Positions 33,414-43,954 of a DNA stretch of 64,000 nucleotides are shown piece by piece. Location: the NCBI GenBank assembly GCA_002286855.1, contig NRSV01000051.1:62001-126000 (forward strand). The letters run 5' to 3'. The first letter of the stretch is position 1, and every line of letters starts with the position of its first letter. The DNA comes from Bipolaris cookei. Taxonomy: Eukaryota > Ascomycota > Dothideomycetes > Pleosporales > Pleosporaceae. The notes beneath the pieces were generated by a model. That model had not been told where the DNA came from. It made no database searches and saw only the letters and a list, made by a program, of their open reading frames with translations. A program made the position numbers and the translations under genes.

Positions 33414-33484
33414 ATGCCACCAAATCTACTTGGACACCATCACACACGACGAGCAACAACGGTGTCTGATATTCAACGATGCAG

Positions 33485-33611
33485 AGGAGGAATGGAAGAG
33501 AAGATTGCCAACAGCGGTGGCAACATCAAGTTTGGTGAGCCACGAGTGCAAATGTCTGGGCCCTTGGCAGACATGGTGCGGGAGCGGTTGCGGCGAAGGA
33601 ACGAGCTGTGA
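33485..33611 (+). other. Possible alternative last exon of the NPC2-like gene
   Basis: If the GT at 33410 is used and joined to an AG ending at 33484, the reading frame continues as RGGMEEKIANSGGNIKFGEP and ends RERLRRRNEL. The extension is basic with a predicted C-terminal helix. Family members normally stop at the short form, so this is a hypothesis from frame continuity and the otherwise unexplained open frame. Confidence 0.35.
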
Positions 33612-33902
33612 GCATGATACGAGCTATTCATTTGGTAAACGCGCAATGTTAATACTGTATTGGGTTTGGCGCATATTTTGGATTTGTTGTCGAGTTCCTG
33701 GGCCACGCTTAATGTAGATATGATTGATATGCAACCATGTATGGCATTTTGAGCTGTTTCAACTTGATGGATATCATTCCTCAATTATTTCTACGTGATA
33801 CGCATGCGCAAATCGGCATCTGGCCAATACGCCTCGTGCTAGTACCACTACTTGCATGATACGTTGTGTACATTCGACTGGCTAGTGCCCCCTCAAGCAC
33901 AT

Positions 33903-34482
33903 CTACTCTCCGAACAATCTCCTGACACGCTTCAGCACGCTGTCCTTCTCAGGGTCATAGGGGTGGTCCTTGGACGGAATCTCAAGCAGCGAGGGGAAGG
34001 CGGCGGTGTAACTCTCAACACGGTGTCGTATCCTCTCGGCAATCTAGCGCTCGTCAGCCTGTTGCTGCACCCAACTTTGCAATCGCATAATGCAGCCACA
34101 TGCTCGCAAATCGCCAGCGACTCAACGTACATGCTGATTAATAAGCAGAATGGCAATGTCCTTGCGCTCGTTGGTGAAGCGATCAAAGGCGGCTTCGATG
34201 GTCGACGTCTCGGTCTTGCCGTCCACGACCAAGAAGTTTTTCTGGCTATCTGGCGGCTGGGTAACGTGCTGCGCCATTCATCAGTCTTTTACCTCATTGC
34301 GACATCCGGGGAGAGCTATAGCATACGCCTACGCCTGCGAGCAACATTCCCGTGCAAGTGTCCTGCAAACAATCAGTCGGCTTCCTTAAGATACCCTGTC
34401 AAAGGGCGCGTGGTATACGTACCTCATCCCCGATAACGGCGAGGAACTGTCTGTCCTTGTATTGCGCTGCCGGTGCTGCCAT
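33903..34482 (-). CDS. VMA7: V-type proton ATPase subunit F
   Basis: Central-stalk subunit of the V1 sector, which couples ATP hydrolysis to rotation at the vacuolar membrane. Four exons: 34482-34423, 34362-34327, 34268-34131 and 34043-33903; introns are 60, 58 and 87 nt; 124 residues (yeast Vma7 is 118). The spliced protein reads MAAPAAQYKDRQFLAVIGDE-DTCTGMLLAGVG-HVTQPPDSQKNFLVVDG and later AFDRFTNERKDIAILLINQH-IAERIRHRVESY, ending RVRRLFGE. This is the complete subunit F fold. Exon 2 is only 36 nt, so it is easily missed. It is convergent with the NPC2-like gene and divergent from the nuclear rim protein gene 265 bp away. Confidence 0.93.
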
Positions 34483-34747
34483 GGCGGGATGTGTTTGGAG
34501 GGCAGCTGTGGTGAGGACGGAGCTTGGCTGGGGAAGCTGCACGCCGTCGTCATGGGGCCCTAGTCCGTGTTTGGCCAAATGTTTTGGGCCCGTATTCCGA
34601 CATCTTTCTCCCTCCTCCTTTCACCTCAGACCACAAAGCCATGTCGTGACACTCGACGCTGCCTCACATTCCTTTTACTTCTTCATCTTCTTCTACGGGC
34701 CGGCGATATCTCAGCGCCGCTGCTATAATAATACTTCTTCCGCCATC

Positions 34748-36187
34748 ATGCCCCGTCTCGTGCGCCGCGCGCCGCTCGCCGAACGCATCAAAGCATACAC
34801 CGACCCTTCCGACTGGCTCATCTGGATCTCGGAAGAACTCAACAGTTCTGACTGGGAAGACTTTGCGTCTTCGTATTCCTTCTATATCGGCTTCGGCGCG
34901 AATCTACTCTTTGTCCTCGCGCAGGCAAATAGCGGCGCATCCGCGGCCTCGGATGATGACGGTGTTTTCAACGAGGTCGAAGGTCCCGGATGGCTCAAAT
35001 CAACACTGAGTTTGTTAGTCATAGTCTTGGGTGGAATAAGCTTCGTAAATACATGGCTTGTTTGGGGAAAGAGGCGGTACTACCGCCTCTTTGAACAAAA
35101 GGTCGACATAGCGCCACGGACACCCAGCGCGAAGCGCGTTCGTGTCGACTCATCTCCAGCTGCTGCGAGTCCCATGCAGTTTGTGAGAAACCTGGTACAA
35201 AACAACGCTACGGACAGGGCGCATCCTATAGAGGGCCGAGACGTTTGGGAGGTCGCGATCTGGGACCCCAACCCGTTGTGCCTAAAGCTGTTTTGCCTCT
35301 TTAGCCCTCTTCATGTGGTGCTCTATTACCTCAACCTTCCTGTTGGCCCCTTGGATCCGAGCCCGAGTGTGAGGGTCACAACAACTATTCTGATTGGAGC
35401 GGTGCTGTCACTGCAGTTGTGGTGGCTGCAAAGCTCCTTTTCCCAACAGATCAAAGACAATGCTCTGATCAGTCGCCAAGTGCTTCACGAGTACGACAGC
35501 AAGTTTGTGCACCCATCGTTGCAGAAGCCATGTAGGGACGTGGGCGTTCAGACCATTTCAAAGAACCGGAATCAAGATTCAAGTGTCGGTGTCAAGGGCA
35601 GTAGTGACGACCTAGCGAGCGAAATTGTTACCTACACACCCAAGACCGTTATCAATCGCACTTTCCGCACAAACCCAAACGCCAGCTACGCCTCACAGTA
35701 CAATCCCGATAACGTACGCTCCACCTCTAACACGCCTTCGCTCCGCCGACGAGACAGCAACCCGCAGTACGCAACCACATCTACAGCAACTGATGTTGAT
35801 ATCTTTTCTCCCATCCGTTCCTCGCAACCGCCAAACCCCTTCCGCCAAGCCCCCACCATATCCCGAACCAGCATTGACACCAAAGTCAACGACGGAGGAT
35901 ATCTCGGGATCAACACACATGCTGCATCTCCGCTAAGGAAATCTACCAGTGCGGCTTTTGGGAGGGATGGTGAGCGGAGCGCAAATCGAGGAAGGGATAG
36001 CCTTGGCGGTGCATTTGAGCGGAGAGCTAGCCCGAGTAAGAAGGACGTTAGTCCACTCAAGCGGATCAGTTTAGGCAATGCAGAGAGGGAACGTAGTGAG
36101 CGATCGCTAGGTCAGACGGATAGACTTGGGAGGAGTACTGGTTTTGGTGGGCTAAATCTAGGAAAGAGAGAGGGTGGGCGCTATTGA
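34748..36187 (+). CDS. NUR1: Nuclear rim protein 1 (Nur1/Mug154 family)
   Basis: Inner nuclear membrane protein that in yeast forms the CLIP complex with Heh1 and tethers rDNA or telomeric chromatin. Single exon of 479 residues. The ATG at 34748 (catcATGcc) is chosen because it begins the family-typical MPRLVRRAPLAERIKAYTDP and LIWISEELNSSDWEDF. Open frame upstream is not conserved in style. Four membrane segments are visible at about residues 45-62, 85-107, 185-205 and 215-238. The pair flanks a soluble loop (GRDVWEVAIWDPNPLCLKLFC). The C-terminal half (from about 250) is Ser/Arg-rich, low complexity and likely nucleoplasmic, ending NLGKREGGRY. Confidence 0.9.
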   Translation: MPRLVRRAPLAERIKAYTDPSDWLIWISEELNSSDWEDFASSYSFYIGFGANLLFVLAQANSGASAASDDDGVFNEVEGPGWLKSTLSLLVIVLGGISFVNTWLVWGKRRYYRLFEQKVDIAPRTPSAKRVRVDSSPAAASPMQFVRNLVQNNATDRAHPIEGRDVWEVAIWDPNPLCLKLFCLFSPLHVVLYYLNLPVGPLDPSPSVRVTTTILIGAVLSLQLWWLQSSFSQQIKDNALISRQVLHEYDSKFVHPSLQKPCRDVGVQTISKNRNQDSSVGVKGSSDDLASEIVTYTPKTVINRTFRTNPNASYASQYNPDNVRSTSNTPSLRRRDSNPQYATTSTATDVDIFSPIRSSQPPNPFRQAPTISRTSIDTKVNDGGYLGINTHAASPLRKSTSAAFGRDGERSANRGRDSLGGAFERRASPSKKDVSPLKRISLGNAERERSERSLGQTDRLGRSTGFGGLNLGKREGGRY

Positions 36188-36975
36188 AGTTTTGAAATGG
36201 AAATGCATATCTATGGACGTTTTTTTTCTAAATGGCAACATGGTATGGCAACAAGACTGCATTTGTACCATGAGTAGGCGTTTCTTTTTTTGTTCCACTG
36301 GCGCCTGTATATCCATCATGCCGCAATAACCTCATTAAATGTTGCCATGTTGGCCCTTGTAGTATACCTCTCACTCACTATTCAGGATCGTCACATCCTC
36401 CCTTCAAATAACACTATCAACATTCCACAACCCCAACACCGTCGAACCTCACGCCTGGATTCCTCTCTACTGCATACACGAAACCTGCACACTACCAACT
36501 CCATAAAAATCCCTCTCATCATTCTACTGTCTATTACTACTCTCTTTTAACGAATCACTCATCAAGACATTCATATATGTGTGAACGAACAATCACCTCA
36601 CCCTACCCCCACCCCATCTCTCAACCGATCCGGTCCGATCACATGTTGCAAAAGCGGGCGATCAGAGAAAAAAAGGTGAGGTGATTGACAAAGCGGCCCG
36701 TTTACGCTTAGCGAAAGCACAGACACATGGTAAGGGTGGGGTGGGGAAAACCCTTGTTTGCATTTATTGAGTTTAAATGAAGGCCGCGATAAGAAGAGAT
36801 GGCTTGGTGTGGCGAGATCGAGATGATGGGGGTTATGACGAGTTGAAAGATACGGGGAGGAAGATAGAACCTAGCTCTGATAGGGTTTTCTTTGTATTGG
36901 ATTATTTAGTCTTTGTAAGGGGAGAGGGAGGAGAGCAAACTCAGTGTAATCCCTAAGCTAGTCTTAGTACGGTAT
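36188..36975. other. Intergenic region 3' of NUR1
   Basis: About 790 bp, AT-rich, with pyrimidine-rich stretches near 36380-36560. A short open frame (36290-36550) has no motif. Nothing supported. Confidence 0.4.
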
Positions 36976-36976
36976 A

Positions 36977-38107
36977 AGCTCGGAACACCTAGTAATTAGT
37001 GGCCATCCCAACTACTCCACTAACAATAACTATTTTTGACTTTTGAAGCTACCCACCAATCACCACAACGCGCCCAATATAGCCAATCATGAAACGTCTA
37101 TTCAATTTGCTATCCGCGATTATTGTGATGGTGTTTTTTAAATTGCAAAAAGCTGCAGCTGCTGCGTACGGCGTTCTGCGATTAACACTCTGCTATCGCC
37201 TTACTGGGCGAGTTCAACGCGTAATAGCTCACCACCATGAGCAGCGATTATCACCAGAGCAAGAATCTAATCTCGTTGACTAGATCCTCCACGAATATAG
37301 CTGCGCGCGTCCACCTAGCCATGCGCTCCTTCGACAAATGGTGATCCGGATACTCGATCAGAATGGTGATACTGTTCCACTTAGCAAGCATTAGATTTCT
37401 AGCTTTCTACGCCGTAACCCACGTATCCACTAAGCCGTCTGTCGAAAGATTGAAGCTGCTAGAGCCAAAGTAGCCACTGCAGACGCGGTTGGAGTTTTCT
37501 TTGAGCGCACTAGATCGCGACTCAATGTCCCCTACGCCGATATCTATAATATAGACGAGACTGGCATCGCGTTAAGCGTCTGTAGTAACTCTCAAGTAGT
37601 TGCTTTAGCTACTAAACGCAAGGCTTGCGTTCAATCACCAGAGACGCGCGAGTGGGTATCAATTATCGAGTGCGTCTCAGCTGTTGGAGCTAAGCTATCG
37701 CCAGTGATCATCTTCAAAGGCCAAAGCCTTCAGTCAAGCTGGTTTCCTTCAGAAGCTGTGCCTGAGGGGTACTTACACCCCTTCAGCTAATAGCTGGACA
37801 TCTAACGATATTGCAACAGAGTGGTTATCACGGGTTCAACAAGATCCAAACAAGCGTTTTGCTAATCGAGAAGCAGTAAGGCTTGGGATAGAAGCTGCAG
37901 CAGCTGAAACACCAAAAAAATTGTTATATTAGACAACCGCAAAAGAAAAAAAAACTACTACAACTACTCAAATAGCTTCTAGTAGTGCTACTTTTTGATT
38001 CTATATGTAGCAAGTGGCGAATTTAATTATCGTTGTTGTGATAGTTGGCCCACAAAGATTGGTGACACTATTTTGATCGGGGTGGCCACTACTAGATGTC
38101 GGAGCTT
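36977..38107 (+). mobile_element. Second degenerate pogo-like DNA transposon
   Basis: About 1.1 kb. Its inverted ends differ from those of the 30.5-kb element. Left end 36977-37010 (AGCTCGGAACACCTAGTA, ATTAGTGGCCATCCC). Right end 38079-38107, whose reverse complement is AGCTCCGACATCTAGTAG, TGGCCACCCC. Adjacent TA dinucleotides on both sides fit the TA target preference of Tc1/mariner elements. Interior plus-strand fragments read RLTGRVQRVIAHHHEQRLSPEQE (helix-turn-helix side) and YADIYNIDETGIALSV (first catalytic Asp). SPETREWVSIIECVSAVGAKL and NSWTSNDIATEWL follow, interrupted by several stops. The segment with the remaining acidic residues is absent. Confidence 0.78.
37089..37932 (+). pseudogene. 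Transposase pseudogene of the second pogo-like element
   Basis: Translated fragments follow the usual pogo transposase order, but they are broken by in-frame stops (such as 37281, 37392 and 37785) and a downstream deletion. DETG is present; the later LDGH-type motif is not. It differs strongly from the 30.5-kb copy, so it is a separate family rather than a duplicate. Confidence 0.75.
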
Positions 38108-38535
38108 ACTAGTTAGTTTAGTAGCAAAATCGGAAAACTACCAAAAGAAAAGTGCGTTTAGTGGGGCAAAGTGAGTATGAAGGGCATCAGAAAAACATCA
38201 CTTAATATCAAATATGCAGAGAGCAAAAAGATGTTTCCAACAGACACTTCCATTTCCTACTACACAAAGGAAAAAAGAAACAAGCTACAGACAAAATTAA
38301 TCTGGGGAGGCTAGAGCTATTTACAAAGTGCCGTCACCGAAATTAATGAGGAAGAAAAGGTAAGTTTTAAAAAAAAGCAAAACTCTTCATCTCCGTTTCC
38401 CTCTCCCTTCATGGCCTCACCCATACCATACTCATAAAAGCCATTGCTCTTTTCATATCCAAGTCGATCGTTTTCCAAATCATATCCAACTCACTTTCAT
38501 GTTCTCTCCTGCCAAATGCCAAAAGAGGTACGCGC
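38108..38535. other. Intergenic region 3' of the trypsin gene
   Basis: About 430 bp, AT-rich, between the transposon end and the trypsin stop. Nothing supported. Long open frames on the minus strand across 38409-38954 are frame shadows of the trypsin gene. Confidence 0.4.
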
Positions 38536-39384
38536 TTAAGCGTACTGGTCGATGAAGCTGCGGAGGGTACCGACGCGGGAGTAGACACCGGGGAGGTTGG
38601 GACGAGCGCAGCCGCTGCCCCAGGAGACGACACCGATGAGGGTCTTGTTGGCGTCAACGAGAGGGCCGCCAGAGTCACCCTGGCAAGAGTCGCGGCCACC
38701 GGCAGAGACACCAGCGCAAACCATGTTGGTGGTGACGGTGAGGGAGCCGTAGTTGGCCACGCAGGTGGAGCGGGCAACAATGGGGACGCTGACCTTGAGA
38801 AGAGTGGTCGAGGAACTGCCACCCTCACTGGTAGCTCCCCATCCAGCAACGGAGGCGGCAGATCCACCAGCGGGGTCAGAGCCGGAAGCGGCGAGAGAAG
38901 CAAAGCCAACGTTGCCACCGGCGGTGACGGTGCTGGAGAGCTTCCAGACGGCAATATCGTTGTTGGAGGTGCTTGAGACGTAGTTGGGGTGGAGGATGAT
39001 GCGGGAGACGCGGATGACAGTGCCGCCAGAGTTGGAGCTCTGTTTAGAACTTGTGTTAGTCTCTCTTTCTTTTCCGGTGGATAGAGTACTATATCAGATG
39101 AATGAACTTACCAAAGAGCCAATACGAACGGCGGTGTTGGAGACAGAGCCAATGACACTGCTGACGGAGCAGTGGGCAGCAGTGACAACGGTGTTGCCGT
39201 TGATGAGGGTACCACCGCAGAGGTGGCGGCCACCGATCTGGAGAGAGACCATGAAGGGATACTCGCCGGCAGCAGCGGTGGTTCCGCCAACAATGGAATC
39301 CTCAGGAACATCGTCCCACTGAGGGGTGGGAGCGGAAAGGACGAGCGCAGGAAGCGCAGCAGCGAGTATAGACTGGAAACGCAT
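38536..39384 (-). CDS. Secreted trypsin-like serine protease (S1A)
   Basis: Extracellular endopeptidase cleaving after Lys or Arg. Exons are 39384-39112 and 39039-38536 (intron 72 nt), 258 residues. Signal peptide MRFQSILAAALPALVLSA, then a short propeptide (APTPQWDDVPEDS). The mature N-terminus IVGG is at residue 31. The catalytic triad is intact: His71 (TAAHC), Asp119 (SNNDIAVW) and Ser214 (GDSGGP). Asp208, six residues before the serine, sets trypsin specificity. GWG and CAGV(S) segments and the terminal helix (LRSFIDQYA) are complete. The start at 39384 is the first ATG in frame and begins the signal peptide. Secreted trypsins of this type are common in plant-associated Pleosporales; a role in host tissue is inference only. 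Confidence 0.95.
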
Positions 39385-41135
39385 GGTGAATGATGGGCTT
39401 TGCAAAGGCAGCGACTGTTGGAGAGAAGCGATGGAATGGTTTGAAGAGACAAGCGACTGGATGAGCTGGCTGATGATGATTACAGAGGGCAGATTGCTGG
39501 ATACTTATAGTGAACGTCGTCGTCTGCGACTGACACTCCAATGGTTGTGTAGATGCTAGAAGGCCAACCTTGTCATGGCGTGCTTTAGGGTATACCAAGA
39601 CTGATCTACTAGGAGTATGATTTGTCCTTCCAGTTTGGGACCTATTATGGCTTGGCAAAGTCTTAACCTGTAGTCTGCCGTGTGCCTTAGATCAAGCAGT
39701 GGGGACCAATTATCCCGAGCCTAGCAGCTGCCTTATCTACGCGCAGTTTAAGCTTTTCCCAATGGATTCCATGCGTCGAGGCCAAAAGAGGCAGCTGATC
39801 CAGCGGTTGCTCCCGAATGCTAGGGTCACGGGCGTGTTGTGCGTCACAGTTGCAGCCTGCACGCCGTGCGTGTCTGGGCGTCTTTGTTGCTTTTCTGCCA
39901 TGGCTGGTAGAGCACAGCTACGTACAGTAGTCTACATGGTGTTAGGGCAAGTCTGTCCCCGGCAATTACAGCGTGTCGACAGGTTGTAATTACAGCTGCC
40001 GGATAGCGGTAGCGCTCAAATGCTACGCTGTGCCCGAGAGAGCAGGAGATGGGGATTTTGCATTGCCTGCCAAGCGAGTACACAGTTCGTATTCCCATCT
40101 CAACATCCCGACACAGTAAGGTACCGTCTAGGCGATCTCCAACGGGGGCTGGTGGGCGCATCTAGTCGCTGCTGCAATATTATCTTGCTGTGCAACAGGC
40201 TGGATCGTGCTGGGGACGTCTAGTCTGCGCCTGCTGCAACACGAGGAGTTGCCACATCAGGCGCGGATACCGAAGAAAAAGCATTGACGGGGGTTCTGTG
40301 ACATTTGTCCATGGACGAAACACCATGCAAGCTGTATATTGGCCGGCATGATGGGCAGGGGACACCAGTGGTCTACGGGCTTTGTATGCCCCAGGCCAAA
40401 AGCAAGGCGGCAAGGTCCTGCCACAAGGGATTCGCTTGCAGGGCCCGCCGGCGAGCAGCCCGATGCTTGGCAGTTGCTGTATACAGATGGCCGTTGTTCG
40501 GAGGCGCGCGAGATTGCAGGGCTGATTGGAAGAGATGGCGAGGTTGAGGCGGCCGGATGGGAGCCAGGAGAGGCAGGAGGCGTGGTAGGACGGTGGGCAG
40601 CAGAGGAGAGGGCGGAGCCTCGCGGCTTGGCAGTGGGCACGTGAGCCGGGGATACACCCCCAACGGAGCACTGATCATCGCAACGGCGCCTACTGCCCCC
40701 ATGCCCCATGGCTCGAATACTCTACGTAGTATGATGATCAAGTGTCTACTACTACGCCCAAGTATGTACATACATTCGTAGAACAATCCCTCGGCAAAAC
40801 ACATTGCCCTGACAGCGCCCGGCAGCCGGCAGCCGGTACGTTTTGCCTACGCCGCTCGATAACGTCACTGCACATCAGCTGGCTGCCTGTTGCTTTTTGG
40901 CATCGTGTCTCATCACTTGCATTGGCTTGTCTGGGGAACATAACCGTCGCATGCAGGCGTCAGCACTGGTCTTCAGCCGCATCCAGCATTTGTCCGTACC
41001 TGCGCTGTTCCATCGTCTCGTTCTCCTATAGAGTAGTAGCATACGAGGTTGTGGCACGAGGCAGCCCTCCCGCCAACCCACCATCCACTGCCAGCAAACA
41101 CCACCCCCCTCCAGCTCCCATCGCAACACCCACGA
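39385..41135. other. Long intergenic region
   Basis: 1.75 kb. The first part is the trypsin promoter. The 40.2-41.1 kb part is GC-richer and shows open frames on both strands (such as 40180-40671 on minus and 40742-41497 on plus). These overlap each other, lack motifs and have no consistent splice structure. No gene is supported. Confidence 0.4.
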
Positions 41136-41730
41136 ATGCCCCCCGAAGCAAAGCAACGCCGCACGTTAGTTTGGGCCGTCGGACTACTCTGCCTGATTCT
41201 GATCTCACTACATCTCTACGCTGCAAAAGCAATGGAGTCGCTCCCCGCCCCCTTCACCATCGAAATCGACGGCAGTCCCGTCTCCAAGCCCGCCTCGGAC
41301 TCCCAAGACCGCACCCATGCATCCACTGGCACGGAGCCTGCCGTCTTCGAGCTCAAGAACAAGCGTCTTCAGTGCAGCGGCCATGTCCTTGCCCGAGCTA
41401 TGGCCGAAGACCGCAGCCTCGCCCCAAAGAAAGTATGGTGGTTCAAAGCCGACACGGACACCCCGATACACGATGTCGTTGCCAACAAAGACGGTGACTC
41501 GTACCAACTCCAGTTTTCAGGTATGCGTATTTTGCTGTGGCGGTGCAACCATCATCCTTTCTCCCAGTTTCGGCTAATCATAAGCAGGCGCTGGCTTAAT
41601 GGCCGAAAGTGGAAATGTTTATGCGGACATCATGGGTGGTGAGTCGTGTGCATTTCAATACATGTGAAACCAGGTACTGACTCCTTCAACAGTCAACGGC
41701 GCCAAAGTGGTCCTCAAGATGCAGCCTTGA
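41136..41730 (+). CDS. Hypothetical single-span membrane protein
   Basis: Three exons, 41136-41520, 41588-41638 and 41693-41730, giving 157 residues. Introns are 67 and 54 nt with good donors (GTATGC, GTGAGT). The N-terminus MPPEAKQRRTLVWAVGLLCL is a signal-anchor: basic residues, then about 18 hydrophobic residues. The rest faces the lumen or outside and includes FELKNKRLQCSGHVLAR and VWWFKADTDTPIHDVVAN, ending DIMGVNGAKVVLKMQP. One Cys only. I do not recognise a family. The consistent phase across two introns supports a real gene. Could be a small endomembrane accessory subunit; nothing more can be said. Confidence 0.65.
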
Positions 41731-42365
41731 TATTGTTCCTTGCTGCCTGCCACCAACACTTCCCCGTCTTTTTGCAATGTCACATGGCGCCTTGTAGAGT
41801 GCCTGTGCATGTAGTACCTTCTTTGAATGCCATAGTACGGTACGAGTGACGTACTTCTCGTTGCGCATACTAGCAAATAATTCTTCGAGAAAAACAAAAA
41901 CAGCAGAATTAATACTGGTTTCTTTATATGTTTTTTTTTGGTTTCAGGTTGTTGTTCATACACACGCACGTGAACCCTTTCTTCATGTATTAGATGAATC
42001 GATCGGAAAATCGATACTCCGCAGATGAGATCGATCCCATAAAACAAAAACTACTAAAAAAAAGCGCTCGGCCAAATTTTGCATAACATTGGTTTTCTGC
42101 GAATGACGCAAACGATGTAATGCCAAGCTCAATTCTGTACCATTGTGATGTTAATATCGTCAATACCGTAAGTTTGACGTTTTTCTGTTTTTTTTGTTTT
42201 TTTGTTTTTTTAAATTTCTCCTCGTAATTACGACCCCTGTATCTGGTGGAGACAGTATACCATGCTTGGCGTGACTCATGTTACCGTGACCGTACCTACA
42301 CATGATTATTTTTGCGAGTCCTAGACAATCAGCACATAGTACCCATCTTGAATCCAAGTCTAGAC
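41731..42365. other. Convergent intergenic region with T-tracts
   Basis: About 630 bp between two stops. Contains a low-complexity T-rich run at 42179-42213. No gene seen. Confidence 0.4.
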
Positions 42366-43188
42366 TTAGGAATAGTCGGTACCAAATCTTATGGCCCATT
42401 TAACACCCTCTAATCCCAAACTTGCTGTATATTCCGTGACATGGTCATCACTATGCCCCCAAGACGCCTTCATCCAATCAGGCGCCTGGTTCTCCTTGAG
42501 AACAATCCGTACAAACTCCATGCCCGGCGTGCTGTCCATGATTTGCAGTCGCACTTGCGTAATTATGTGCTGCTTGATATATCGAATCCAAGTCGCGTTG
42601 GAGTTATGGATGAGTGTCGATACAGCGTTTCGGTCTTCTGCAGTGACTCTGGGATGTCCTGAGACAAGATCAAACGTGTACATGGGAAAGCGCAGGTGAA
42701 ATTTGACCACTGGGAGTATGTCCATGCCGACCAATGAGTCTACATTCAGCCAAATCCTCAAATTACCTTCGGGATGGTGGTAGCGTGCAACGCGTTGTCT
42801 GATTTCATCGCTTGCTTGGTTTGCCCGGAGCGGAGGAGGAAAAAACGCTTTGAAGTATCCACCTAGGGCAAACAAAGGAAAGCGATGGGTCGACAACCAG
42901 AGTGGGCGGAACTCTATTCTGATAAGTGTACAGGTTTGTGTCAGGCCAATGAATGGGAGAGGATTGTGACGAGGTCGCCGGACTTCATGGTCGGGTCGTA
43001 GGCCCCTGCGCCGAGATGTCATGGACTTTGGATATGTGCTTGGAAATGTCCGCGTGCTTGTTTCTGCAACAACTTCGTAAATCCGATTTCGAATTTCTGA
43101 GTGCTGTCAGCATTTTCGAGATTGAATAAGTCACGTGCTACTTACCCCCTGGTAAATCCAAGAATCTAAAGATCTGGCTTGAATCCAT
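42366..43188 (-). CDS. Hypothetical protein with F-box-like N-terminal motif
   Basis: Exons 43188-43146 and 43096-42366 (intron 49 nt), 257 residues from the ATG at 43188. The splice restores RFLDLPGEIRNRIYEVVAET, a pattern seen at the start of many uncharacterised fungal proteins with F-box-like folds. PLPFIGLTQTCTLIRIEFRP and a hydrophobic, tryptophan-containing C-terminal half follow. The same frame is open upstream to about 43363 with a basic stretch (RKGFKKSITIANKKRP) but no further ATG. A longer product would need an upstream exon that I could not place. Function unknown; lineage-expanded family likely. Confidence 0.6.
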
Positions 43189-43365
43189 AGCTTGCGCTTG
43201 CTCTGATATTTCAGCCTCTACTACAGCCTGCCCTGTACAACCCGTGATTGGAGTGTTGATTTTTGGGCGCTTGTTTGGATACTTTTCTATGACATCTTGT
43301 GTAGGGCGTTTCTTGTTTGCTATTGTAATCGATTTCTTAAACCCTTTGCGGGGCCTTGAACTCAC

Positions 43366-43954
43366 AAATTAGTAATTACAATATAACACAGCTAATTGCA
43401 TGCGCTGATTAAACCCACATTTCCATGACAAAGACCAACGGTTGTTGTAGAGAAGTGCGTGGAGGTGGACTAAAGGAGTGAGGTTGGATGTTGGCGCATG
43501 GATGCGTCGGTCGAGTGCTAGCGTTGGACCCTAACGATAAGAAGCGGTGGAAATGAGGTCCCCTACAGGGCTGTTGCCTAAGTGGATCGTACCTATTGGT
43601 CAAGCATCATGTTTTAGCTGTGCGACTCTCATTAATTGGCATCACAAAGTCTTGAAAGTTTAAAAGCGTCAAAACCACCACACTGTTTGAAACTATGAGA
43701 ACACGATGGGAGCCGATTTCCCTGCTAACGATGTCGTTTGTTCAGAGCTAAAAACAGCCTACCATATACGATTTTGGACATGGTGAGTTGTTCATACGAG
43801 CAAAGGCGCTAACTCGGGAAGATAATGCCTAATGAGGCCAGCAAACGCAAAATCATTGAATAGACAGCAGTAAAACATCACTCCAACAATCAGATGTTAG
43901 TCAGGGGTTCGTTCACATAAGATTCATGAGCATTGGATGCTGTTGTTATTCGCT
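43366..43954. other. Intergenic region upstream of the F-box-like gene
   Basis: About 590 bp between the F-box-like gene and the VPS36 stop. An open frame at 43409-43603 (-) could hold a missed first exon but does not splice in frame. No other feature. Confidence 0.35.

Noticed and set aside
38409..38954. 181-codon minus-strand frame rich in Pro, Ala and Leu
   Set aside because: Lies on the trypsin exon in another frame; the trypsin frame has the intact catalytic motifs.
40180..41497. Several overlapping frames of 140-250 codons in the GC-rich region before the small membrane protein gene
   Set aside because: Low-complexity composition (Arg, Pro, Ser), mutual overlap and no support from motifs or introns.
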